A DNA stretch of 29,250 bases from JBBRWV01 sp038248985 (GTDB lineage Bacteria; Planctomycetota; Phycisphaerae; WQYP01). This document shows, in pieces, positions 1 through 8,564 of this stretch. Made by a program: the position numbers and the translations under genes. The notes beneath the pieces were generated by a model. The model did no database searches. It saw nothing but the letters and a program-made list of their open reading frames with translations, and was not told the DNA's origin. The stretch is from assembly GCA_038248985.1 (NCBI GenBank), contig JBBRWV010000031.1:1-29250 (forward strand). Reading direction: 5' to 3'. The stretch's first letter is position 1, and each line of letters begins with the position of its first letter.

Positions 1-142
1 CCCTCTGCTCCCCCACCGCCGCCACCGCCCGCGCATCCTCCGCATTCATCAACTCCACCGCCGCCTCCACGCTCATCCCATCCAATCCCGCGCTCGCCGG
101 GTTCACCTGCTCCGTCTGAATGTGCGATCGATCCGGCACCAT
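1..142 (-). CDS. murQ: N-acetylmuramic acid 6-phosphate etherase, N-terminal part (cut by window edge)
   Basis: The first 47 codons of a minus-strand gene running off the left edge. MurQ cleaves the lactyl ether of N-acetylmuramic acid 6-phosphate during cytoplasmic peptidoglycan recycling. The visible residues include TEQVNPASAGLDGMS followed by VELMNAEDARAV. This matches the family start (TE.RNP.S..LD..S..E....MN.ED..V..AV), so the identification rests on a short but characteristic block. The catalytic SIS domain lies outside the window. The ATG at 142 is preceded by GGAG at an 8-base spacing, which supports this start. The codons are mostly G-ending, as in the other minus-strand genes. Completeness cannot be judged. 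Confidence 0.8.
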   Translation of the reverse strand, partial: MVPDRSHIQTEQVNPASAGLDGMSVEAAVELMNAEDARAVAAVGEQR

Positions 143-370
143 CAAAAACTCCAATCACCTCAAGAACCGCGCTCTGCCCGACGCCCCGCCAATCCCCCGC
201 ATCCTACCCCCAAACCCGCGCCCGCTCCCCCTCCGCGCATAAAAAAGTTCATCTCCCCTTTCCCGGTACTCCCACCAACACAAGGCTGGCTGCGTCCCTA
301 ACCTCAAATTCCTCGCCCACCTCGCCCACCGCAAATCGCCTCCCCTACACCCTTCCGTTTTTTCGACACA

Positions 371-420
371 TCTGTCCCAGTCTGTCAGTGTCTGTTCGTG
401 TCTGTCAGTGTCTGTCCTTG
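371..420. repeat. Short tandem repeat, five 10-bp units
   Basis: Five adjacent copies of a 10-bp unit with consensus TCTGTCNNTG lie between murQ and the terminator of the lysine-rich protein gene. The units begin at 371, 381, 391, 401 and 411. Units 2 and 4 are identical (TCTGTCAGTG). No coding function is seen. Confidence 0.7.
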
Positions 421-438
421 GCCGATCGGTAGACGAAT

Positions 439-475
439 CAAAAAAAAGCGACCCGTGCCCTCGCGCACAGGTCGC
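439..475 (-). terminator. Rho-independent terminator of the lysine-rich protein gene
   Basis: On the minus strand an 11-bp stem (plus-strand arms 448-458 and 465-475, one G-U wobble, 6-base loop) is followed directly by a run of eight or more T. It starts 25 bases beyond the stop codon of the gene at 501-791. Confidence 0.85.
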
Positions 476-500
476 CCAATTTCAATTCTTGCCGAATCCC

Positions 501-791
501 TTACTTGGCGTGCTTCGCCGGGGCCCCTATCGTCTTTTGACCCTTCTTGTGACCCTTCGTTTGCCCCTTCTTGGCACCCTTCTTCTTGCCCGCCTTTTTC
601 CCCGTTTTCCTCGTGCCCGCCGTCTTGCCGGCCTTCTTCTTGCTCGCACTCTTGGTGCCCGCAAGTTTCCCGCCCGCTGCCTTGGTGGTCGTCCCCGCCG
701 AACCGTGCGTCCGCGCATCCGCCACGCTCGGGCTCGCCGCGATCGCCAAGCCCAATACCGCCGTTGCCAACACTTTCGCCAATACGTTCAT
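501..791 (-). CDS. Secreted lysine-rich small protein (hypothetical)
   Basis: A 96-residue protein of unknown function. It starts with MNVLAKVLATAVLGLAIAA and then SPSVADA, a good Sec signal peptide with likely cleavage after ADA near residue 26. The rest is almost only K, G, T, A and R (for example KKAGKKKGAKKGQTKGHKKG), resembling histone H1-like tails, but with a signal sequence the mature protein should be outside the cytoplasm. There it could bind acidic polymers such as polysaccharide, teichoic-like material or extracellular DNA; this is inference. The reading frame is open further upstream to 893. I chose ATG 791 because GGAG lies 8 bases before it and the signal peptide begins there. 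A strong terminator follows, so it is a single-gene unit. Confidence 0.7.
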   Translation of the reverse strand: MNVLAKVLATAVLGLAIAASPSVADARTHGSAGTTTKAAGGKLAGTKSASKKKAGKTAGTRKTGKKAGKKKGAKKGQTKGHKKGQKTIGAPAKHAK

Positions 792-1063
792 GTGAAAAAC
801 TCCGTCTTTCATACTCCGCATGCACCCAACATCCAAGCCGGCAACCACACGATCACCAGTCCACTGGAGGCACACACTCAAAGATGAACGCAATCATTAT
901 CGGTAGGTTACAACGAATAACAACAAATGTTTTTCCTAACGATCAAAAAACGCTCTCTGTGGTCCCGTACTCTCCCTCCCCGCCCGGCGCCACCGAAAAT
1001 CCCCCCACCAAATTGGCATTCTCCCCCGCCCCGTTTAGCATACCACCACAGGAGAATTTGCCC

Positions 1064-1615
1064 ATGGCCATCCCCACCTCACCGCTCCCCGTCGCTCGCT
1101 TCGCCGGCCTCCTCGCCGGCACTCCCGAAGAACTCGCCGCCGCACGCTTCGAACTCACCCAGTGGTACGGCAAAATCGACGACCAATCCGAGATCCTCCC
1201 CTTCACCTTTACCGACTTCTACCACTCCGAAATGGGCACCCCCCTCCTCCGCCAGTGGGTCCGCTTCGAAGCCCTCTTCAGCCCCGAGCATCTCGCCAAA
1301 TGCAAACTCGAAACCAATATGCTCGAAACCCTCCTTGCCAAACAATTCCCCCTTCGCCAAGTCCCCCGACCCATCAACATCGACCCCGGCTACATCCACA
1401 AATACAAAATCATCCTCGCCACCACCAAAGACCACTCCCACCGCGTCTACCTCTCCGAAGGCATCTACGCCGAAGTCACCCTCCACTGGCACCAAAATGT
1501 CTGGACCCCCTGGCCTTGGACCTACGCCGACCACAAAACCGACGCCGCACAATCCTTCTTCGCCCGCGCCCGCGCCGCCTACCTCGCCCAACTCCACCGC
1601 CTCACCGGCGGCTAA
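1064..1615 (+). CDS. DUF4416 family protein
   Basis: A 183-residue cytoplasmic protein of the DUF4416 family, whose biochemical role is unknown. Family features seen in order: a short N-terminal strand with PVARFAGLLAG, the FTDFYHSEMG block near residue 49, WVRFEALFSPEHLA, the conserved NIDPGYIHKYKIILATTKDH block and YLSEGIYAEVTL, then PWPWTYADHKT near the end. The acidic and His residues of these blocks are intact, so the protein looks full length. The frame is open far upstream, but the AGGAG at 1050-1054, 9 bases before ATG 1064, and the start of family similarity fix the start. The next gene begins 161 bases downstream, beyond a dispersed repeat. Confidence 0.85.
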   Translation: MAIPTSPLPVARFAGLLAGTPEELAAARFELTQWYGKIDDQSEILPFTFTDFYHSEMGTPLLRQWVRFEALFSPEHLAKCKLETNMLETLLAKQFPLRQVPRPINIDPGYIHKYKIILATTKDHSHRVYLSEGIYAEVTLHWHQNVWTPWPWTYADHKTDAAQSFFARARAAYLAQLHRLTGG

Positions 1616-1713
1616 AACATTTCCCCTTCCAGTATCGTATTCCTAATGAACCTCCCCATCCCCAAGGAACCAACCCTCATGCACACCCCCCCGTTGATCA
1701 TTCCCTCCCTGAC

Positions 1714-1757
1714 CATTGATCATTCATCCGTCATTCGCCATTTATCATTCGTCATTT
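1714..1757. repeat. Dispersed CATTCGTCATT-type repeat, copy 1
   Basis: An AT-richer stretch built from CATT-GATC/CGTC/CGCC modules (cattgatcattcatccgtc, then attcgccatttatcattcg, then tcattt). A second copy of the same modules lies at 11190-11223 inside the start of the solute-binding lipoprotein gene. It sits just before the ribosome binding site of the phosphoglycosyl transferase gene. Confidence 0.55.
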
Positions 1758-1776
1758 CGTCCCACGGAGAGACTGA

Positions 1777-2904
1777 ATGCTAATCCCCGCCGCCATCCTC
1801 TTCCTCTCCGCCTTCACCATCTCCCTCCTCGGCGTACTCCTCGCTAAAAAAATCGCCCCTCGCTTCGGCCTCATCGACGCCCCCGGACAACGCAAAGTCC
1901 ACACCCTCCCCACCCCACGCAACGGCGGCATCGGCATCTTCCTCGGCTTCGCCATCCCCCTCACCCTCGGCCTCCTCAAAGTCACCTTCACCACCCCCGT
2001 CGACGTCAACTTCAACTCCGAACCCGCGCTCGCCAATTTCTACCTCCATCTCCCCGGCATGCAAGCCCAAGCCCCTCTCGCCTGGATCTTCCTCGCCGCC
2101 TGCCTCGGCATCCACATCGTCGGCCTCCTCGACGATCACAAACCCATGCCCCCCTGGCCCAAACTCCTCCTCCAATTCGCTCTCGCCAGCGCCCTCGTCT
2201 TCGGTGGCGAACTCCTCCACCCCGGCTCCTTCCGCGTCCTCACCATGCTCGGCTACTTCCCCTCCTCCGGCTTCTTCGCCTCCGCCCTCGCCTCCATCCT
2301 CTGGATCGTCGCCCTCACCAACGCCTTCAACTTCCTCGACCACATGGACGGACTCTCCGCCGGCGTCGCCTTCATCTGCGCTGGCACCTTCCTCATCGCC
2401 GCCGCCTTCAACGGACAATGGTTCATCTGCGCCCTCCTCCTCCTCTTCCTGGGCTCCCTCCTCGGCTTCCTCTGCTTCAACTTCCCCCCCGCCTCCATCT
2501 TCATGGGCGACGGCGGCTCCATGCTCCTCGGCTTCATCCTCTCCGTCCTCACCATCCGCACCACCTACTACGATTCCAACCGCCACTGGTACACCCTCCT
2601 CATGCCCCTCGTCGTCCTCGCCGTTCCCCTCTATGACCTCCTCATCGTCTCCGCCCTCCGCATCGCCCGCGGACGCTCCCCCATGGCCGGCGACACCAAC
2701 CACTTCTCCCACCGCCTCACCCGCCACGGCTTCACCAAACGCGGCGCCGTACTCGTCATCTACGCCGTCACCCTCGCCACCGGCATCACCGCCCCACTCC
2801 TCGCCCGCGTCGATGACCTCTCCGCCATCCTCCTGGCCGTCCAACTCCTCGGCATGCTCATCGTCATCGCCCTCCTCGAACGCGTCGGAGATCACACCGC
2901 GTGA
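1777..2904 (+). CDS. WecA/MraY-type undecaprenyl-phosphate sugar-1-phosphate transferase
   Basis: A 375-residue polytopic inner-membrane enzyme that should transfer a sugar-1-phosphate (most likely GlcNAc-1-P or a relative) from a UDP-sugar to undecaprenyl phosphate, the first step of a lipid-linked glycan. Family motifs are present in order: GQRKVHTLPTPRNGGIGIF near residue 37, the acidic LLDDHK, NAFNFLDHMDGLSAG, MGDGGSMLLGF, and the cytoplasmic His loop NHFSHRL near residue 308. These contain the Asp and His residues needed for Mg2+ and substrate. The loop favours a WecA/TagO-like enzyme over MraY. The sugar specificity cannot be read. GGAGA precedes the ATG by 6 bases. The stop overlaps the next start by 4 bases (GTGA), so the two are translationally coupled. 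Confidence 0.9.
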   Translation: MLIPAAILFLSAFTISLLGVLLAKKIAPRFGLIDAPGQRKVHTLPTPRNGGIGIFLGFAIPLTLGLLKVTFTTPVDVNFNSEPALANFYLHLPGMQAQAPLAWIFLAACLGIHIVGLLDDHKPMPPWPKLLLQFALASALVFGGELLHPGSFRVLTMLGYFPSSGFFASALASILWIVALTNAFNFLDHMDGLSAGVAFICAGTFLIAAAFNGQWFICALLLLFLGSLLGFLCFNFPPASIFMGDGGSMLLGFILSVLTIRTTYYDSNRHWYTLLMPLVVLAVPLYDLLIVSALRIARGRSPMAGDTNHFSHRLTRHGFTKRGAVLVIYAVTLATGITAPLLARVDDLSAILLAVQLLGMLIVIALLERVGDHTA

Positions 2905-5075
2905 AAAAAAACTCCCCCAAAAAATCCCCCAACCCACCCGACGCCCCCCTCCCAAATCCGTCACTCGCCCTTCCCCATTCCCCCTCCCGCGCCCCCCTCC
3001 TCTGGACCTCCCTCCTCCTCATCCTCACCCTCCTCTGCCTCCGCCTCACCCTCTCCGAATCCGTCCGCCAACCCCTCTCCCAAAAATCCGCCGCCCTCTC
3101 CGCCCTCCACAGCCCCTCCGACATCCCCATCGCCCCCGAAGTCGGCCCTACCGTCACCCTTGCCTTCGCCCTCCTCATCTCCCTCGCCGCCTCCCTGATC
3201 CTCGTCGCCGTCCCCCGCCAAATCCCCCGCCTCCACCTCCTCGCCCTCGCCCTCATCTTCCTCCTCGCCATCCTCGCCGCTTCCTCCACCATCCAGGCCG
3301 CCAACAAATTCTCCGCCCTCGTCGCCTCCTTCGATCTCCTCATGGCCCTCCTCGCCGGATGGGCCGTCTCCCTCCTCTGCGCCAACCACCTCCTCGGCCC
3401 GCCCGCCCGCCGCCTCGTCCTCATGTTCCTCCTCGCCCTCCTCGCCGTCTGGATCGCCAAAGCCCTCCTCCAACGCTACGACGAATACCCCTCCCTCCTC
3501 AAGTTCTACAATGAAAACCGCCCCGCCGCCCTCGCCCAGCAAGGCCTCCGCCCCGGCGACCCCGGCGTCACCCTCTTCGAAAGCCGCATGAAAAGCGGCG
3601 AAATCACCACCTTCATCTCCTTCGCCAACTGCGTCGCCGCCGCCCTCATCGGCCTCCTCGCCGCCCCCCTCGCCCTCCTCCTCCTCACCCTCCCCCGTCT
3701 CCGCGGCCCGAAACTCACCCCTCTCTCCTCAGTCCTCATCGCCCTCCTCCCCCTCGGCCTCCTCGTCTCCTACTGGACCGGCAGCCGCGGCGGCTTCGCC
3801 CTCGCCCTCCTCGCCCTCCTCCTCCTCTCCCTCGCCTTCACCTTCCAAAAATTCCTCGCTCCCCACCGTTGGAAAATCGCCCTCTCCGCCCTCGCCCTCC
3901 TTCTCCTCGCCTCCGCCGCCCTCCTCCACTACGGCCGCACCCACGACCACCTCCGCGATAAATCCATGACCTTCCGCTGGTACTACTGGACCGGCTCCCT
4001 CCCCATCATCCAGCAATCCCCCCTCCTCGGCATCGGCCTCGGCAACTTCGGCGAATACTACCTCACCACCAAACGCCCCTCCGCACCTGAAGACGTCAAA
4101 GACCCCCACAACACCTTCGTCCGCCTCGCCTCCGAACTCGGCCTCCCCGCCACCACCCTCTTCCTCGCCCTCGTCCTCACCCTCTCCCTCGCCACCCTCC
4201 AAAACCGCACCCCCAAATCCCCCCTCATCAACCCGCCCCCCTCCTCCTTCCCTCACACCCCCCTCCTCCTCTTCCTCCTCGCCGTCCCCCTCTGGTGGAT
4301 CGCCCACTTCGCCATCTCCTCCGTCAACCAAGACTGGTTCATCATCCTCGCCGCCGCCTATGCCCTCCTCTCCCTCCTCGTCGGCACTTCCATCTGGCAC
4401 CTCACCCGCGCCCTCACCGCCCCCCACTTCCGCCTTCTACAAATCGCCCTCTTCATCGCCGCACTCGCCATGCTCCTCTACGACCAAATCAACATGGCCC
4501 TCGTCACCGGCCCCGTCGCCATGCTCTTCTGGATCCTCCTCGGCTTCTCCGCCAGCCCCAACTCCGCGCCCCCCCGCCCCGCCAACCCCCTCCCCTCCCT
4601 CCTCGCCTCCGCCACTCTCCTCCTCGCCACCGGCATCTCCTTCTTCCTCATCTACCTCCCTCTCCAAAATCAATCCTTCCTCTGGGACCCCGCCCCTCAT
4701 GAATTGCAAACCCTCCGCCACCTCCAATCCCCCAATATCCCCCCCCCCCAAACCACCCACCACCGCGCCCTCCAACTCTCCCCTCGCTCCGTCGAACTCC
4801 TCCGCCTCCAAATCCGCATCCATCAGGATCTCCACCTCCCCCTCGCCCCTCTCGCCCGCACCATCCTCGACCTCGACCGCTCTAACGCCCGCCCCCGCCT
4901 CGACCTCGCCCGCCTCGCCCTCGACCTGCCCCCTGACGAACGCGCCGCCCTCCTCGAACAAGCCCTCACCCTCGACGCCGCCCTCGCCCCCGACGAACCC
5001 AAAAAAATCCCCCCCGCCGAAATCACCCGCATAAAAAACGAAATCACCACCCTCCGCGCCACCCCCATCAACTAA
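2901..5075 (+). CDS. O-antigen ligase/polymerase (Wzy/WaaL-like) membrane protein
   Basis: A 724-residue integral membrane protein starting at GTG 2901 inside the stop of the transferase gene. About 12 hydrophobic segments run from residue 30 to 600. The Wzy_C-type region is recognised by SYWTGSRGGFALALLAL (near 300), then LGIGLGNFGEYYLT and DPHNTFVRLASELGLPA, the His-containing periplasmic block typical of O-antigen ligases and polymerases. The last 120 residues are soluble and helical with TPR-like character (ARLALDLPPDERAALLEQAL). The coupling to a lipid-linked sugar initiator suggests polymerisation or ligation of the same surface glycan. Ligase and polymerase cannot be told apart by sequence. 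Extremely C-rich codon use. Confidence 0.8.
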   Translation: MKKNSPKKSPNPPDAPLPNPSLALPHSPSRAPLLWTSLLLILTLLCLRLTLSESVRQPLSQKSAALSALHSPSDIPIAPEVGPTVTLAFALLISLAASLILVAVPRQIPRLHLLALALIFLLAILAASSTIQAANKFSALVASFDLLMALLAGWAVSLLCANHLLGPPARRLVLMFLLALLAVWIAKALLQRYDEYPSLLKFYNENRPAALAQQGLRPGDPGVTLFESRMKSGEITTFISFANCVAAALIGLLAAPLALLLLTLPRLRGPKLTPLSSVLIALLPLGLLVSYWTGSRGGFALALLALLLLSLAFTFQKFLAPHRWKIALSALALLLLASAALLHYGRTHDHLRDKSMTFRWYYWTGSLPIIQQSPLLGIGLGNFGEYYLTTKRPSAPEDVKDPHNTFVRLASELGLPATTLFLALVLTLSLATLQNRTPKSPLINPPPSSFPHTPLLLFLLAVPLWWIAHFAISSVNQDWFIILAAAYALLSLLVGTSIWHLTRALTAPHFRLLQIALFIAALAMLLYDQINMALVTGPVAMLFWILLGFSASPNSAPPRPANPLPSLLASATLLLATGISFFLIYLPLQNQSFLWDPAPHELQTLRHLQSPNIPPPQTTHHRALQLSPRSVELLRLQIRIHQDLHLPLAPLARTILDLDRSNARPRLDLARLALDLPPDERAALLEQALTLDAALAPDEPKKIPPAEITRIKNEITTLRATPIN

Positions 5076-5115
5076 CCCAATTGGCAACCGGAAAGTGGCG
5101 CTCGGAAATTGAAAA

Positions 5116-6300
5116 TCACTTCCCCGCCAATATCACCTGCACACTCTGCGGCGCCTTCACCCGCACCCGATTCCTTATCACCGCAATCTCCCCCACCTTC
5201 CCCCCATTTCGCTTCCAAATCTCCGGCCGCACCGTCGCCGTAATCATCTCCACAATATCCGTCGCATACCCCTGCCCCACCCTCCGCTCCATACCCTGCT
5301 GCCCCGCTCTTTCCCGCGCCCCCGCACTCTCCTTCACCCCCGCCTTCACCGCCGGCAACTTCGCCACCCCCTCCTTCTTCTCCCCCTGCCCCATCAGCGC
5401 CTTCCCCGCCTCCGATTGCATCTCCCCCGCCTTCGCCGGCACCACCTTCTTCGCCTCCACCTTCTCCACCGTCACCGCACTCCTCGCCGTCGCCGTAAAC
5501 GCCACGCTGCTCAGCGCCAGCCCCGTCAACTTCACCCCTTCCCTCTCCCGCGCCAACTTCCTCACCCCCACCCCGCCCAAATCCGTCTTCGCCGAAACAA
5601 TCATCGGCAGCCGCCGCACCAGCTCCTCCACCGTGTAAAACCGCGTCACCACCGCGTTATCCGCCCCCGCCTGCGTCGTCACCTCCACCACATTCTCTTC
5701 CGCCGTCACCACCACCTCCACATCCCCCGCCCCCGCCTCCAGCACCTTCAGCAACGCCTGCCGCACCGTCCCCTCCTCCACATTCACCGTAAACGTCTTC
5801 CCTCCATCCACCCCCAACTCCTTAAACCCCTCCTCAAACGCCCTGTTCCCATACACAATGTTCCGCCCGCTCCCCGCCGCAATCCGCCCCAACGCCCCCT
5901 TCAACGTCACATCCTTCAACACCATCTCCGGCACCCGCGACCCCAGCAAATCCCTGTCCTCCTCCACAAACGTCACCTTCCCCTCCACCGCCGGCCGATA
6001 CCGCATCCCCATCGAATTCCCACCCCCACCATTCCCCCCCGACCCGCCATTCCCATTCCCCATCGTCCCCGTCCCAAACGTATCAATCCCCTCCAACTGC
6101 GAAAACGATGTCCGTATCCCCATCGTCACATAACGCCCATCCGCCGATACCGACGGCCCCACATCCAGCACCGTCCCCGTCGTCAAACTCGACACCGACA
6201 AATTCGTCCCCGTCGTACTCCCAAAATGCTGCCCCATCACTCCCACCGCCGGCAAAAATCCCACCACAATCCCCACCATCCAACTCTTCAAAACCGCCAT
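5116..6300 (-). CDS. Secreted STN-domain protein, paralogue 1
   Basis: A 394-residue exported protein of unknown function. The N-terminus MAVLKSWMVGIVVGFLPAV forms a signal peptide. A Gly/Asn-rich linker (GNGNGGSGGNGGGGNS) follows near residue 90. Then comes an STN-like domain (secretin/TonB short N-terminal fold) near residues 108-215, with VPEMVLKDVTLKGALGRIA and EGTVRQALLKVLEAG, ending in VVEVTTQ...FYTVEELVRRLP. A C-terminal block ITATVRPEIWKRNGGKVGEI resembles a region common in planctomycete secretin-related proteins. No secretin pore domain is present. The frame is open to 6414, but that would run through the terminator of the upstream gene, so I place the start at 6300, although its ribosome site is weak. 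Paralogous to the gene at 6418-7215. Confidence 0.7.
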   Translation of the reverse strand: MAVLKSWMVGIVVGFLPAVGVMGQHFGSTTGTNLSVSSLTTGTVLDVGPSVSADGRYVTMGIRTSFSQLEGIDTFGTGTMGNGNGGSGGNGGGGNSMGMRYRPAVEGKVTFVEEDRDLLGSRVPEMVLKDVTLKGALGRIAAGSGRNIVYGNRAFEEGFKELGVDGGKTFTVNVEEGTVRQALLKVLEAGAGDVEVVVTAEENVVEVTTQAGADNAVVTRFYTVEELVRRLPMIVSAKTDLGGVGVRKLAREREGVKLTGLALSSVAFTATARSAVTVEKVEAKKVVPAKAGEMQSEAGKALMGQGEKKEGVAKLPAVKAGVKESAGARERAGQQGMERRVGQGYATDIVEMITATVRPEIWKRNGGKVGEIAVIRNRVRVKAPQSVQVILAGK

Positions 6301-6368
6301 AACCAACCACCCTTCATTCCAAACCAACCCTACCCCTACCCCATACCTCACACCCCGCCTCTCGCCGC

Positions 6369-6401
6369 AAAAACAAAAGAGGCTCGCCTTCCGCAAGCCC
6401 C
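6369..6401 (-). terminator. Rho-independent terminator between the two STN paralogues
   Basis: A 9-bp stem (plus-strand arms 6379-6387 and 6393-6401, two G-U pairs on the RNA, 5-base loop), followed on the minus strand by TTTTGTTTTT. It starts 17 bases beyond the stop of the gene at 6418-7215. Confidence 0.75.
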
Positions 6402-6417
6402 TTTCACTCTGCAATCA

Positions 6418-7215
6418 TTACATCCCAAATCGCTGCGCCGCCCCCGTATTCACCGGCCCGCCGATCGCCTCATGCACCGATGCCGGCGCATTCACAATCA
6501 ACTTCCCATTCGAATACTTGATCGACGCATGACCCCCGTTCTCCACCCAACTCTGCGGCCGAACCACGTCCCGCACCAACGACGCCAAATCCGCCCCACG
6601 CTTCTCCTTCGTATCGCCACCATCTGCGGCCGTCTCCGTCGTCGTGAAAATACTCCCCGTCGCCCCCCCGCCTCCGCCACTCTGACCCGACATCGTCCCG
6701 CCCGTCGTCGAAGTCTTCAAATCCATCGTCGGCGGCGTCACTTGCGAATTGTCCGTCATCACCAGGTCTTCCACATCGTACACCTTGATGATCATCACCT
6801 TGTCCGCGTCTTCCTGCGTCGTCACTTCAATCACATTGGCGTCAACATTGAACACCAGCACCGAACTCGGTGAAGCCTGATCCAGCACCAGACGCATCAT
6901 CTTCCGCAGCGTCAGCTCCCGCACCTCCAACGATATCGGCGTATCCTTCGCCACCCCCGCGCCCTCCAGCACTTTCCAGTTCACCACAATGTTCGTCCCC
7001 GACACGTCCTTCAAAAAGTCCACAACCTTGCTCAACGCAATGTTGTCAACTTTCAACTCCGTCACATTTGTCGACAACGCCCGCCGCGCACTGACCGGCG
7101 GCGCCGTTACTGAAGTATCCGCCCCATTCGCCCCCATCGTCGGCAAAACCGCCGTCCAACCGGAAACTCCCAAAACCGCCAGCGTCAAAATCGCCGAACA
7201 ACGCCGCACGTCCAT
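6418..7215 (-). CDS. Secreted STN-domain protein, paralogue 2
   Basis: A 265-residue exported protein with the same plan as its downstream neighbour. The signal peptide begins MDVRRCSAILTLAVLGVSG, and an STN-like domain covers residues 50-150 (VTELKVDNIALSKVVDFLKD, LEVRELTLRKMMRLVLDQA). The shared join is VIEVTTQEDADKVMIIKVY followed by DVEDLVM. A Gly/Ser/Thr-rich linker (SGQSGGGGGATGS) leads to the C-terminal block VRDVVRPQSWVENGGHAS. Such pieces occur in type II/IV secretion secretins, but the pore domain is absent, so it may be a periplasmic accessory or adaptor; this is inference. AGGAG lies 6 bases before the ATG. A terminator follows directly. Confidence 0.7.
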   Translation of the reverse strand: MDVRRCSAILTLAVLGVSGWTAVLPTMGANGADTSVTAPPVSARRALSTNVTELKVDNIALSKVVDFLKDVSGTNIVVNWKVLEGAGVAKDTPISLEVRELTLRKMMRLVLDQASPSSVLVFNVDANVIEVTTQEDADKVMIIKVYDVEDLVMTDNSQVTPPTMDLKTSTTGGTMSGQSGGGGGATGSIFTTTETAADGGDTKEKRGADLASLVRDVVRPQSWVENGGHASIKYSNGKLIVNAPASVHEAIGGPVNTGAAQRFGM

Positions 7216-7279
7216 AACAGTCTCCTGAGCAGAAAAACCAAAATGTACACGACCACCACACGACTTGCTTTCGCATACT

Positions 7280-7309
7280 ATTCTACCATCGACACTATCC
7301 CCAAGTGAA
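7280..7309 (-). promoter_or_regulatory. Possible promoter of STN paralogue 2
   Basis: On the minus strand a -10-like TAGAAT (plus 7280-7285) lies 18 bases from a weak -35-like TTCACT (plus 7304-7309), within an AT-richer stretch 65-95 bases before the start codon at 7215. Confidence 0.25.
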
Positions 7310-7473
7310 TAGTTAGTAAAAAAAAGATTCCCCCTCCAGCCTTCTCCCTTCTTGCTCCCCCCTCGTACCTGAACCTTGCGCCGCGCCTCCTCTCCCCCTC
7401 ACCCCTGCCCCCTCAAGATTCCCCACTTTCCCCTTCCCCCTCCCCCCTCCACACGGTATCCTCCCCTCTCGTT

Positions 7474-8559
7474 ATGGTCGCTATCCACATCCAAAACGTC
7501 TCCAAACGCTTTGAACAGCCCACCGGCCTGTTCACCGCCGTCGATAACGTCAACCTCTCCATCCCCTCCGGCGCACTCTTCTTCCTCCTCGGCCCCTCCG
7601 GCTGCGGCAAAACCACCCTCCTCCGCATGATCGCCGGCTTCTCCCTCCCCTCCGACGGTCACATCCGCTTCGACGATCAGGACATGACCTTCGTACCACC
7701 CTACAAACGCGACACCGGCATGGTCTTCCAGTCCTACGCACTCTGGCCCCACATGACCATCGGCGACAACGTCGGCTTCGGCCTCGATGTCCGCAAAATC
7801 AAAGGCCAGGAACGCTCCCGACGCATCAACCAAGCCCTCGAACTCGTCCAAATGGCCCACCTCCGCGACCGCAAACCCAACCAACTCTCCGGCGGTCAAC
7901 AACAACGCGTCGCCCTCGCCCGCGCCGTCGCCTTCGGCCCAAAATGTATGCTCCTCGACGAACCCCTCTCCAACCTCGACGCCAAACTCCGCCTCGAAAT
8001 GCGCGCCGAAATCCGCCGCATCTGCAAAGAAACCGGCATCACCGCCATCTACGTCACCCATGACCAAAAAGAAGCCCTCTCCATGGCCGACGGCATCGCC
8101 GTCATGAAACTCGGCGTCCTCCAGCAGCAAGGCACCCCCTCCCAACTCTACCGCCAACCCGTCAACCGTTTCGTCGCTGACTTCATCGGTGAATCCAACT
8201 TCCTCCCCGCCACCCTCACCCACACCAATGGCAAAACCCTCACCGTTCAAACCCCCGCCGGCACACTCACCGCCCTCCATACCCAATCCTCCGCCCTCAG
8301 CCTCACCGCCAAACTCCTCGCCGCCTTCCGACCCGAAGCCATCCAACTCGTCCCCCTCGATTCCACCGCCCCCAACACCTTCCCCGGCACACGCCTCTCC
8401 TCCACCTACCTCGGCGAAATCGCCGAACACCTCATCCAAGTCGCCGACGGCACCACCATCAAAGTCTTCGAACTCAACCCCCTCGCCGAAAACGCCGCCT
8501 CCCCCCAAGTCACCCTCCACATCCCCCCCGAAAACGTCATGATCGTCAACGACTCCTAA
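7474..8559 (+). CDS. ABC transporter ATP-binding protein (PotA/FbpC type)
   Basis: A 361-residue cytoplasmic ATPase. Walker A GPSGCGKTT is at residues 40-48, the Q-loop at FQSYALWPHM, the signature LSGGQQQRVALARA from residue 138, Walker B with D162-E163, the D-loop SNLDAKLR and the H-loop His196. The C-terminal 120 residues form a TOBE-like domain typical of spermidine, Fe3+ and sugar importers. It should power an importer whose permease is not in the window. The likely partner is the AfuA-type binding lipoprotein at 11158, separated from it by a patchwork region. No Shine-Dalgarno is visible before ATG 7474. A -10-like GGTATCCTCC sits 10 bases upstream, so the message may be nearly leaderless. 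The substrate is not certain. Confidence 0.9.
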   Translation: MVAIHIQNVSKRFEQPTGLFTAVDNVNLSIPSGALFFLLGPSGCGKTTLLRMIAGFSLPSDGHIRFDDQDMTFVPPYKRDTGMVFQSYALWPHMTIGDNVGFGLDVRKIKGQERSRRINQALELVQMAHLRDRKPNQLSGGQQQRVALARAVAFGPKCMLLDEPLSNLDAKLRLEMRAEIRRICKETGITAIYVTHDQKEALSMADGIAVMKLGVLQQQGTPSQLYRQPVNRFVADFIGESNFLPATLTHTNGKTLTVQTPAGTLTALHTQSSALSLTAKLLAAFRPEAIQLVPLDSTAPNTFPGTRLSSTYLGEIAEHLIQVADGTTIKVFELNPLAENAASPQVTLHIPPENVMIVNDS

Positions 8560-8564
8560 GAAAG

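Noticed and set aside
1780..2964. Long acidic or Ser/Pro-rich open frames opposite or beside the C-rich genes
   Set aside because: They are frame shadows of extreme third-position C bias, with monotonous Glu/Gly or Ser/Pro content and no domains.
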